64,000 nucleotides of DNA from Apostichopus japonicus (lineage: Eukaryota > Echinodermata > Holothuroidea > Aspidochirotida > Stichopodidae): the NCBI RefSeq assembly GCF_037975245.1, contig NC_092582.1, positions 1,850,001 through 1,914,000 on the forward strand, given 5' to 3'. Below are positions 56,001 through 64,000 of this stretch, piece by piece. Every line of letters starts with the position of its first letter. The stretch's first letter is position 1. The notes below the pieces were generated by a model. That model saw only the letters and a program-made list of their open reading frames with translations, ran no database searches and was not told where the DNA came from. A program made the position numbers and the translations under genes.

Positions 56001-56340
56001 CTTGTAAGTTGCCTCTAAGCACTTTCTATTTTGAAATTACTTAGCGATATCATTTAAAAAATGCTGAATGGGGGGGGGGGGCGGGCGGTCGCCCCCATCC
56101 CAAAATGCGTCATGTTCCCCGACGACACGGTCGAGTTCGAGACCAGCCACAGTTGGTTTCATAGCACAATTCTACACACGCGTTATGATAGACCATATAT
56201 AGTACATATATAGATCATTAGTGAGAGAGGAAAATGGAAGCGTCAAAAAATGGAGTTGTCGGTGTAAGGGGTAGGGTGAGTCACACTTTTACGAAATCAT
56301 TGATCCGTCACTGGCTACCCTTCAGCGCTGTAATGATGTC

Positions 56341-56512
56341 ACTGTTCCTCTTTCTCTCCCCGGTGTCTTCGCGTTTTTCTTTTACTCCCTCCTTTTCTCC
56401 TTTTTCTCTTTTTCTTCTTTTTCTTTTCCCTTCCTTCCTCTCCTCCTCCTCTTTTTTCCCCTCTTTTTTCCTTTTTTCTTCTCTTTTTTTTCTCTCCTCT
56501 TTTTCTTACCCG
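56341..56512 (+). repeat. Pyrimidine tract (CTTTTTCTCC)n
   Basis: About 170 bp almost entirely of C and T on the plus strand, so purine-rich on the minus strand. Frames across it are Ser/Phe/Leu or Lys/Arg/Glu low-complexity and not genes. The mirror-rich composition could form triplex DNA. Confidence 0.85.
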
Positions 56513-56559
56513 GGGGGCGCGCGCCCCCAACGCCCCCCCCTGGATACGCACCTGTACAT

Positions 56560-58878
56560 TGTACTCGTACCAGTAGTTTTATCCATCATAATACCAATGG
56601 TAGAGGCCTGCAATAACTCAATAACATTTATCCAGTCAGAAGACATGAGAACCTATTTGAGTTACTCTAAAAACAATGCATTTTATTGTTTCGGACCAAA
56701 AACTAATTAAGCTTAGAAGGCAAAAACAAATGGGGGGGAAAAACATTACGATACAAACATGCTGAGAAACTTTCTCTGCCTTAGAAACAGTTTTCTAACA
56801 TGACTTTTACAAACGCAGATTGGGCTAAGAAGAAAGTGTTTTATTTGGAGTGCCAATCTGCACCACCTTGCTACATGTGCAGGTACAATGTTATTGTCAT
56901 CAACTGTTTTGTAGCTACAGATACCAACCAACTAAACATAACATACTTCCATACTGTTTACATACATATATTGCTATCTCACTATTACCATAACATACTT
57001 TCATACTGTACACATGCATATAATGCTATCTCACTCTCACCACAACAGTGAAAACTTAACACAAGAATTTTCTCAGTTAGATATTCCGTTACATTAAAAT
57101 CATTTGTAAGATTCCTCTATTTCAAGGCAGTGTTGCATTTATGAGCATTTATCTTTTCGTATTTCTGTCTGCAAAGTTAACAACTGAATCAATCTCTAAA
57201 TGTTACAATCCATTTCGTCATTCTAAATAGATGAGTAATATGTCTATGTAATACACTTGGGTTATTAATTTTGTAAATCTTCTGTATGCATTTCATAACC
57301 ATAATTCACACGCACTGGGTTCCACCAGACTACCAGTGTAATGATTTGTGCCCTCCCATCCCCCCTTCCAACACCCCTCAACAAAATGAAAAGGCAATTA
57401 TCCACTATGCTAAATGAACACATCTGCTTCAGCCTTGATAAGATGCATATTGGGTTAGGCTCAGTTTATCTGCAATCAAAGAGTGGAAGGACTGATTTCT
57501 ATGGTGTTTTGTTTTATTTTGATTTGTTTCATAAATTAACCAGCTTTCTTCATTTAATCAACAGTTTTTACTCAAAACAAGATTGCAATTGATTGATTGA
57601 TTCTTCGGCAAGTTATTGATGAATTTGATTCAGTTCTCAAACTTAGGGAAAATTTGCAACAATTTTTAGAGTTTTCCTTTCATGTAAAACTTTGAAATTA
57701 AACTTGATAAATCAATTTATTGATGTTAGTATCCAATAAATCAAGAAATTAATCCAAGCCAACTAAAAAAAAGTAAACAAAGAAAAAAGCTCCTTTAAGT
57801 CTCAGTTGTAACATTAATGCAACACACTTGACTCCACAATGTATATTTGAATGATTTCAATGACAAGAAAGAGAAGTTACAAACGCTACTAGTGATATGA
57901 TGAACAATGTTATCATTCTCTGATAATTCCTGTTTGCTTTAAATCTTGCTACAAGTGATAACTTACACTATGCTTCAGATGGTACCAAATGGCAATCCTT
58001 GAACTACCTTGCCACAAAACTGAACATTTAAGGGGGTTCATGGAAAAACTATTTAAGCTGATGAAACTAATATTTCGAAGAATGATTCTATCCACCTGGG
58101 AAATAACCAACTTGGTGTTAGAATGTAATGATAGCAAGTATAATCAATACCAGAGACTTCCCACAGAGTTTAATGTTACAGTATTTTGCTAGATTAAACC
58201 TGATGAAACTATCTTGTTAACAAATACAAATCAACTTTTGTTTCTTTGTGAGGAACAAAACAGGTCCAAAATCGCAAAAAAAGTGTTGATGAGAAAGGGG
58301 CACATTTCGAAAAATTTATGAATGAAAAGTCTGGAGCAGGTATTATAGGTAATGTAATAACAGGCCACATCTGCTTAAAACTTTTATTTTCTGACTAACC
58401 AATGATAACCGGAGTTCTTTTCTCTTCCACAGAGACTGATGAGGACCAAATTAGTTTATTACCTACTTTTCACAAAATCAACATGAATATAAACTATGTC
58501 TTTCCAAACATGAAAAGGATGAAAAGTTTAAAAGTGTTGTTTGAAGAGTAGTTTGTGCTGACAGTCCTTATCAAAAAAAATAGGATAGAAGAGAAGGACA
58601 TTAAGTCTTAACTTTACAGAAAGTTACAGTCACTGCGTCCTCTTTGATGATTCATATCTTTATGCTTCTTTTTGTTGTTTTCAAACACTGGAAATAATTT
58701 TACACTGGATCATTAAAAGCAACCCTCAAGAGTTTTTTTTTTTGTCTTACCAAATTCAAATGGCACGGCCTTTATTCCATGCTTACATCTTACAAAGCCA
58801 GCAAACTTGATCAACTTTCTGTTATTTCAAAAATCAGATATGTCAGAAAATTGAAAAAAACTAAACTCAATTTTTTTG
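56560..58878. other. Anonymous DNA downstream of EIF3G
   Basis: No recognised exon. One weak exon-like stretch at about 56787-56881 (preceded by TTTCTCTGCCTTAG, ending GTGCAG|GTACAA) has an open frame with several cysteines but no known domain. Confidence 0.4.
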
Positions 58879-59244
58879 TTTATTCCAGCTGTTTATTATG
58901 TCTATCCATTATCAATTGTGGTGTCTACCTTGAGTGAGCTATAGAAGCTTAAATGAACCCCTGACTGCTCCAAAGAACGTCACATATCTGAATCTTGATA
59001 CAGTTTCCGGGGAAAATTCACCAAAAGTAATCACCGAGCTTCAGAGACCGACAGTCAACTGCGATACAGTATAAGGCTGTAATAAACTAGAGTTAATTAT
59101 TTCATTTCCCTTTTGGGAGTGGTTGTGGTGTTATACCAACAAGGTCTTGCCTGCTTCCAGAGACTGTTGGAACATGTGTGTGACTGGGGGCTGTGTTCCA
59201 TTAATGCGAGGTTGTATCCTTTTAATACCGCTTTCATATCAACA
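58879..59244 (-). other. Probable EIF3G 3' UTR and polyadenylation signals
   Basis: On the minus strand the sequence after the stop codon runs about 350 nt to two AATAAA hexamers (58892-58897 and 58879-58884). Either could direct polyadenylation. The end is inferred; no transcript evidence is available. The 83-codon frame at 59097-59348 starts before the acceptor and is in the wrong phase. Confidence 0.45.
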
Positions 59245-59263
59245 TCAGTGAGTTCCCGAGGGT
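59245..59263 (-). CDS. EIF3G: EIF3G terminal coding exon
   Basis: Acceptor: minus strand CTTTCCTTTCCCCATACAG just before 59263, an excellent pyrimidine tract. The first A completes the Lys codon begun by AA in the previous exon; then Pro-Ser-Gly-Thr-His and TGA at 59247-59245. Reading straight through the previous donor would instead give Lys and a TGA, so intron retention also terminates the protein immediately after EWAK. Confidence 0.85.
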
Positions 59264-62200
59264 CTGTATGGGGAAAGGAAAGCGATAACAGAGTTTGATT
59301 CTCGATTGAGCAGAATAATATTTTGAGAGTGAAACAAAAGAGAGTCAAAAGAATAATTTAGTAATTACTTCTAAATTTTGGGAGAGTTCACAAGGTGATC
59401 TTTTGACACAGTAGTACTAATTTGTGGAATCAAGAGAGTTCCACATATTTGAATTTGTTTGAATAATGCTAAGAATAGAATTCATGTAAAGATCGGAAAC
59501 AAGTTAATCTTCATGAAGTGTATGCGATGACACCCTGCTTACAAGGTTACGAGATCTGATTGGTCACGGGTAATACATCTCAGAGTCTCCCAGCTGTCCT
59601 TGCCACAAATGATCGTGGAATGCATGCCGAAATATGTCGTAGGAAACAATACATGGTTTATAATGGTAGGATTGTAACAATTTGAAGATACTGGTTGTCA
59701 TGGTGTTGACCTATTCACTTTAACAGCAGATGATTTCAAGTTGTGGTCTTAACGATATACATGTCATTCAAAGGCTCAGTGGCTCCACTGATACACAGTG
59801 TAAGACTTAGTAAACCACTATTGAAGCTATTTGCTCACAAATCAGTTTATGGTGTTGAAGCTTGGCAAACGATGACAAGAGAAACTGGGGCCCTTAGCAG
59901 TATGATCATACTGTGCAGTATGATCAGTATGTACAGTATGATCACACCATACAGTATGACCACAATGTACAGTATGATCATACTGTACATTGTGGTCATA
60001 CTGTACAGTATGATCACAATGTACAGTATGATCATAACGTACAGTGTGATCATAACGTACAGTATGATCATAAAGTACAGTATGATCATAATGTACAGTA
60101 TGATCACAATGTACAGTATCATCATAATGTGCAGTATGATCATAAAGTACAGTATGATCATAACGTACAGTATGATCACAATGTACAGTATCATCATAAT
60201 GTGCAGTATGATCATAAAGTACAGTATGATCACGAAGAACAGTATGATCACAACATACAGTATGATCACAATGTAAAGTGTGATCATAAAGTACAGTAAT
60301 TTATTGGAATTTCAAGAAATTTTTCTTTTTGTTGCTAATTCGAGTCATCATTATGCTGTTTTGCCTCTCTTCACCCAGGTGTATACCCTACTGCCACGTT
60401 AAGTTCGACAGGTTATCATTGACCAGGGTGAGATTGCTACAGTATGCACCTTGAGCACTGTTATCGGTGGATATGTCTCACTTTATAAATCCTCAATATT
60501 ATTATAATTAGCTAAGTTTTTCTTTTGTTTTGTTTCTAAAAACTTATTAGCATGCCAAGAAATATCATCCTGGATTGGATAAACGCATCAGTGTTTATAG
60601 TACAAACACCACAAACAAAATATTGATATTAGATATCTGTTTTGTAAAATCTCATGTGGGCAATCCACATGAGACTAGTTTAGAGAAAAGGAGGTACCTA
60701 GTTACTTAATGGAAAGAGTAACCATTCGACAAAGATCGTTCGTTACTAGATCTGTCAAAAAAAGGACATTCATACTGACTTAGACCAAAATCAAATTTAA
60801 CAAACATGGAACAACATTCTTGTTTATATCATAATCATTGCCTAATCAAAGTCTTACAGATATACAGACGGTTTGGTTGATCTGATAAATCTATTTTAAT
60901 GATATGTCTATTTTAATTTTAAAAGCAGTTTGCTATTAGCAGTTTGCTTTTTTATTAGATTTATATAAGATTTAAAATATATGTACAGCGCCTTGAGTTT
61001 GTTTTACAATGTAAGGCGCTTTATAAATCTAATTAATTATTATTATTATTAAACAGTTTTTGTTTTATTCTTATTCTTATTTTTATTTTTATTATTACGC
61101 CTTTTTTCTAATCTGCCTGACCATGGTTAATATCTCATACGAGTACTGTTTGTATATCTGTGTGAAGCAAAATAACACTCACTTAGCCCATTCTACATTT
61201 AGGATCAAATGATCATATCCAAATCCAGAGACAGACTGGATGGCCCTGGCAGCTGATTCCCGACTGAAGAACGTAATGAATGCAAATCCCTGGAAAATTA
61301 AAAGAAAAAGAGAAAATCAAATAATTATAACAAGAATTGCGGGGGGGGAGGAGGAAATCAGAGACAAAGATACCATGGTTATTAGACGGAATAAACAAAC
61401 CACTTAAGAAAGCACTCTGTAAGTCCAGATAAGACGGTCAAGAGACCGTTGATATCAACCGCTGCAAAACCACCTTTCAAAGTAAACGCACAGCACACTG
61501 AAGTATTTTCCGTTAGATTCCGGCAGATATCTTGTCCTCGGGCTTGAGGATTTGTAAACAAGGAAAAGTGTGCCTCCTCGGAGGGAAGGTCACCGTGTAA
61601 AACAACGCATGAAAGAACACACTTGGAATATGCGATAGCTATCAGAGATCACTTGTTTCCCCCCCCCCCAAAAAAAATGTATATGTATTATCTATTTATA
61701 ATACCACAACCGCTGAGAGGACCTTGGCTTTTAATGTTTACGTACATGCCAAAGAAAGAGAGACAGGGAGAGGGAAAACCGAGATGAGAAGAAGAAGAAG
61801 GAGAAACAGATAGTCAAGTGGATTGACATTGATGGGATTGAGTATGAGAGGTGGGGATAAAAGGGAACAACAACAGGAAATAAATAATAATTGATTGATT
61901 CTTTTAAAAAAAAACACACGTAATCATTTCCAACTGACATTGAACGTGATGATCAATTGTAAATTGACATCGGATTCTGATGTCTGTAGTATTATTATTT
62001 TTAATAATTTCTTGCTGATGTATGATGTATCGTTTGTATACTGTGCTGTGGGTATTGGCCGCAGCTGTTATGTACTGACTGTATACACTAACTGTCTAAT
62101 TACCAACGGTAGCAAGCTGTGTGTGTATTTTCTGGGATCGATGGTGGTGTCTAACACTTCTGTTACACCTCATTCGAACTAGGTCAGATTACCGGCATTG

Positions 62201-63218
62201 GACGTTTCTTTTTGCGTGAGTCTTCACACCATTTATAGTCTACTGACCACTGCCCTAGCAATCCTAGGCAAGATTCTTCTTCTTACAAAGGAAGTACACG
62301 AGTGCTTTGTTACAAATTTTCATGATGTCACATTAACATTCAAAGCGCACATCTGTAACTTCTGATAGTTTTCTCTATCGTTTTCTCTCACTCTTAAACA
62401 ATTTAACGCCACTTGAACTAAACTTGATTTCTAGCTGCTTTCACTGATTAGCCTTTCTGAGAACACAGATCTGAGTTAAATTAAGTTCCCAGGATCATTT
62501 TAATCTTCATATGAATTCACATTTTGGCTAGGAATTTATTGGTTAACATGTAAACATCTGTAGAAAATATGTAAAAACTTCAAAAGTGTCTGGAAGCAGG
62601 GTGAAAGAGTTAGAACTTGGACAGCTACACAGTATTTGAGGTGACGAAATAACTTCCCACAATGTTGGAAAGGCGAGAAGCTGGAAAGTATAGAACAGTT
62701 GAGAATTTTCCAGTCTCAAATGAGATTCAGACTTGGGTATTCACATTCTTCAAAGTAGATGACAATTTGACCAACTTTTGAAGTTGAATAAACTAATGTT
62801 TCTTATATCCACAGAGTCGTTTTCTTTAGTTAGCAACTTGGGAAGTAAACTGACACTAAAGCAAAAAGACAACTCGCCTATATATAGTTGTTACATCATC
62901 TAGAAGGAAACCTCCCATCATGCACTAGCCTTTATACCTGTATCTGCACAACTTCATCCTGAAGATTGTCGGCAACAAATATCCTGTTCTGTAAATTTAC
63001 ACCAGGATCTAAACCATCATACCCTATTCAAAGCATTCTCATAATGAAAACTCAAGAAAATAAAACTCCTCAATAGTACATTACCTTTGATGTCTGGGTG
63101 TTTCTGTCCATTGCCAAAAAGATTCTCTGTATAGAGCCAAACGGCTGGAACAAATCCTTCAAATCCGATTCCCTGGTGTCTTCTGAGAGATTTGTAACTC
63201 TGATGGTTGCACCCTCAT
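59245..63218 (-). CDS. EIF3G: Eukaryotic translation initiation factor 3 subunit G (partial, 3' exons)
   Basis: eIF3G is a cytoplasmic subunit of the eIF3 complex that binds the 40S ribosome and acts in scanning and reinitiation; its C-terminal RRM binds RNA. Visible here is the RRM and C-terminus only. Exon 63085-63218 gives [16 protein letters not shown] (RNP2 strand and helix 1), [16 protein letters not shown] and NTQTSK. Exon 61183-61289 gives [17 protein letters not shown] (RNP1) and [15 protein letters not shown]. Exon 59245-59263 gives KPSGTH and a stop. Splice phases are 0 and 2, all with GT/AG sites. The [31 protein letters not shown] signatures are diagnostic of the family. The N-terminal eIF3A/B-binding region and CCHC zinc finger are upstream of the window. 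Introns are laden with repeats. Intact where visible. Confidence 0.95.
59895..60300. repeat. 18-bp minisatellite in the last EIF3G intron
   Basis: About 22 units of GTACAGTATGATCACAAT with C/T and A/G variants. As 18 is a multiple of three, all frames stay open and give spurious 128-177 codon ORFs on both strands. The left third contains inverted units. Confidence 0.95.
59950..60005. repeat. Perfect 56-bp palindrome within the minisatellite
   Basis: The 28-bp left arm (59950-59977, starting TACAGTATGACCACAATG) is the exact reverse complement of the right arm (59978-60005). It has no spacer and centres on TGATCA. It results from head-to-head units of the 18-bp repeat and could extrude a cruciform or form a hairpin in the pre-mRNA. 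Confidence 0.95.
60301..60982. other. EIF3G last intron, anonymous part
   Basis: No exon-like or repeat signal except an AAAGCAGTTTGC/TTAGCAGTTTGC near-duplication near 60922-60950. Confidence 0.4.
60983..61050 (+). mobile_element. SINE/LINE 3'-tail fragment
   Basis: TACAGCGCCTTGAG...AATGTAAGGCGCTTTATAAA followed by a TTATTATTATT simple tail. GCGCCTT/AAGGCGC form a stem. Same layout as 31031-31098. It lies in the last EIF3G intron. Confidence 0.55.
61183..61289 (-). CDS. EIF3G: EIF3G penultimate exon (RNP1 half of RRM)
   Basis: The acceptor TTTTCTTTTAATTTTCCAG precedes GGA TTT GCA; the donor is CTAA|GTGAGT. 107 nt, starting in phase 0 and ending in phase 2. Encodes [18 protein letters not shown] and [15 protein letters not shown]. 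Confidence 0.93.
61290..62026. other. EIF3G intron, anonymous part
   Basis: No exon-like signal. A G-run at 61340-61348, a C-run at 61661-61670, and a GAGAGA/GAAGAAGAAGG purine block near 61755-61805. Confidence 0.4.
62027..62232 (-). mobile_element. Harbinger-like MITE, copy 3 (truncated)
   Basis: On the minus strand, ATGGTGTGAAGACTCACGCA begins a ~206-nt match to the left half of the copies at 10799 and 46983, through GGTGTAACAGAAGTGTTAGA and ATTAGACAGTTAGTGTATAC, breaking off near AAACGATACA. The TAA next to the end (TTA at 62233-62235 on the plus strand) is compatible with a TWA target. Right half absent. A 95-codon plus-strand frame here is a shadow. Confidence 0.8.
62233..62937. other. 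EIF3G intron, anonymous part
   Basis: Nothing recognised. Confidence 0.4.
62938..62988 (-). other. Candidate 51-nt in-frame cassette exon of EIF3G
   Basis: On the minus strand TTTACAG precedes and GTATAA follows a 51-nt block in phase 0, encoding [17 protein letters not shown]. Spliced in, it would insert 17 residues exactly between SK and GFAFITF. The frame stays open upstream as DPGVNLQ, giving a coding-like stretch longer than the exon. The acceptor has a poor pyrimidine tract. It may be a true alternative exon, a relic of an RRM-like exon (RIFVADNL resembles RNP2), or chance. Confidence 0.3.
63085..63218 (-). CDS. EIF3G: EIF3G exon (RNP2 half of RRM)
   Basis: The acceptor AATTTTTGCCACAG precedes an ATGAGGGTGCAACC start. 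The first AT completes a codon begun upstream, so the ATG is not a start codon. The donor is AAAG|GTAATG. 134 nt, ending in phase 0 after TCA AAG. Confidence 0.93.
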
Positions 63219-63258
63219 CTGTGGCAAAAATTCATATTTATATTTTCATATATATAAT

Positions 63259-63395
63259 ATTCATATTTAACATCCATGATTATGAATTGTCAACAACTCT
63301 GTAACTGGACGACATACATTAATCTTGGAGTGACTCGAACCAGGGACCTTATAATGATTGCAAGGCACTGGTGTTAACCACTGAGCTAACACTCC
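63259..63395 (-). mobile_element. tRNA-derived SINE, copy 2, in an EIF3G intron
   Basis: The head (63395-63327) starts GGAGTGTTAGCTCAGTGG (A box) and has CTGGTTCGAGTC (B box) and terminal CACTCC. The body AAGATTAATGTA...GTCCAGTTACAGAGTTGTTG matches the SINE at 40113-40250. The copy fades out at GTTAAATATGAAT, only 40 nt from the acceptor of the EIF3G exon at 63218. Confidence 0.87.
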
Positions 63396-64000
63396 AAAAT
63401 GAGAAGAAAAAACTTTGTGAAACAAGTACAGTTTTGGTTGAGGTTAGTCTATAACCAATCTGTTGTAACCTCTACTATAGTAGAATTGGTTTTGGTGACA
63501 TTCTTAAATATATCATTTGCTCAAAGTAGATATTATTAGATGCAACTCATCCTTGGGGGTTAAAATCTTGGAGAAATTAACATGGCAAAATTTGCAGCTG
63601 TTTTTCTGTCAGTACTATATAGAATAAACAAATTACCTTAGTGACAGAAATATGCTGACTTGTACATGTATGTCTAATAGAAAGATTTAGAAAACTAAAA
63701 TTAATGAAATGCCCCAAATAAGAGCTTACTGTACCTACAGTAGGGGAATTATTTCCCTACTGAACTTTTGACCTACAAAACTCCAACATAGTTCTGCGAT
63801 ATCATGAATAGACATGTTTCAAACATCTCAATAAATATAAAGTACAAGTGTATGACAAATACAGTAAATTAAAACTACATAAAAAATAGGAAGATGAGGG
63901 AGAATAAGGATAAAAACATCTGCCTGTTTTCTTGTTAACTTTATAGGTCTTTCTTTGTTGTTTTTAATTCCATTTTTTGCAAGAACAGTAAGACAAGCAT
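63396..64000. other. EIF3G upstream intron
   Basis: No further exon is visible; in particular no zinc-finger-encoding CRICKGDHW-like stretch, so the preceding exon is beyond the window. Confidence 0.5.

Larger units (their letters stand above)
54358..56554. mobile_element. 2.2-kb TIR-bounded composite element E
   Basis: The left end CAGGCGCGTATCCAGG and the reverse complement of the right end CAGGTGCGTATCCAGG match at 15 of 16 positions. TACAT lies directly outside both ends (54353-54357 and 56555-56559). Five (or six, with a G) bases is short for hAT, and the flanks are repetitive, so the duplication is uncertain. Inside are a hairpin module near the left end, MITE F at 55041, another CAGGCGCGTAGCGAGG end at 55773 with a doubled module, and a pyrimidine tract at 56341-56512. 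No transposase. Confidence 0.72.

Noticed and set aside
56234-56710. 158-codon frame
   Set aside because: Its middle is the CT tract of element E (Ser/Phe/Leu low-complexity), and it crosses the element boundary at 56554.
56787-56881. Possible plus-strand exon with cysteines
   Set aside because: Splice-like borders exist, but there is no neighbouring exon or recognisable domain.
59097-59348. 83-codon minus-strand frame as a separate gene
   Set aside because: It overlaps the EIF3G terminal exon in another phase and begins in the intron; the EIF3G reading gives the expected KPS tail and stop.
59743-60299. Open frames of 128-177 codons on both strands
   Set aside because: They are produced by an 18-bp repeat whose length is a multiple of three, inside an EIF3G intron.
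61895-62182. 95-codon plus-strand frame in the EIF3G intron
   Set aside because: Its second half is antisense to the truncated Harbinger-like MITE and no domain is seen.

Overview
This is a eukaryotic, AT-rich, gene-poor window from an animal nuclear genome. A marine invertebrate deuterostome fits best, and an echinoderm such as a sea cucumber is my favoured guess. That assignment is an inference from the style of the repeats and the intron-rich gene; nothing in the window proves it. No operons, bacterial signals, CRISPR arrays or rRNA genes are visible. Most open reading frames here are chance or low-complexity: (AT)n tracts read as Tyr-Ile repeats, and C or G runs read as Pro or Gly.

The one gene I can name is on the minus strand at the right end, the 3' part of EIF3G (eukaryotic translation initiation factor 3 subunit G). 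Two exons (63085-63218 and 61183-61289) encode its RNA-recognition motif. A tiny terminal exon (59245-59263) supplies the C-terminal tail Lys-Pro-Ser-Gly-Thr-His-stop. All boundaries have GT/AG sites and the phases agree. The 5' exons lie beyond the window. The introns carry a tRNA-derived SINE next to a splice acceptor, a truncated Harbinger-like MITE, a 3'-tail repeat, an 18-bp minisatellite containing a perfect 56-bp palindrome, and a possible 51-nt in-frame cassette exon that would split the RNP1 motif.

The rest of the window is a graveyard of mobile DNA. Four hAT-type non-autonomous elements have terminal inverted repeats and exact 8-bp target-site duplications: 12585-13231, 52705-53793, 53077-53477 (nested in the previous one) and 55041-55427. 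The last is nested in a larger TIR-bounded element, 54358-56554. A common ~100-bp hairpin module recurs about eight times, inside elements whose terminal repeats differ. A decayed hAT/ZMYM1-like transposase (44711-45125) adjoins one copy. Other elements are three copies of a TTA-flanked Harbinger-like MITE, the 3' end of a LINE (23950-24296), a SINE whose A-box head is repeated in tandem (40023-40380), and a foldback element (33390-33565).

Region by region: 1-12.5 kb is mostly anonymous DNA with one Harbinger-like MITE and (AT)n tracts. 12.5-19.2 kb holds hAT-type elements and an unassigned 153-codon ORF. 19-40 kb is anonymous DNA with satellites, a LINE tail and a foldback element. 40-48 kb holds the SINE, a tandem duplication, the transposase relic and a second Harbinger-like MITE. 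52.7-56.6 kb is the nested hAT cluster. 58.9-64 kb is EIF3G.
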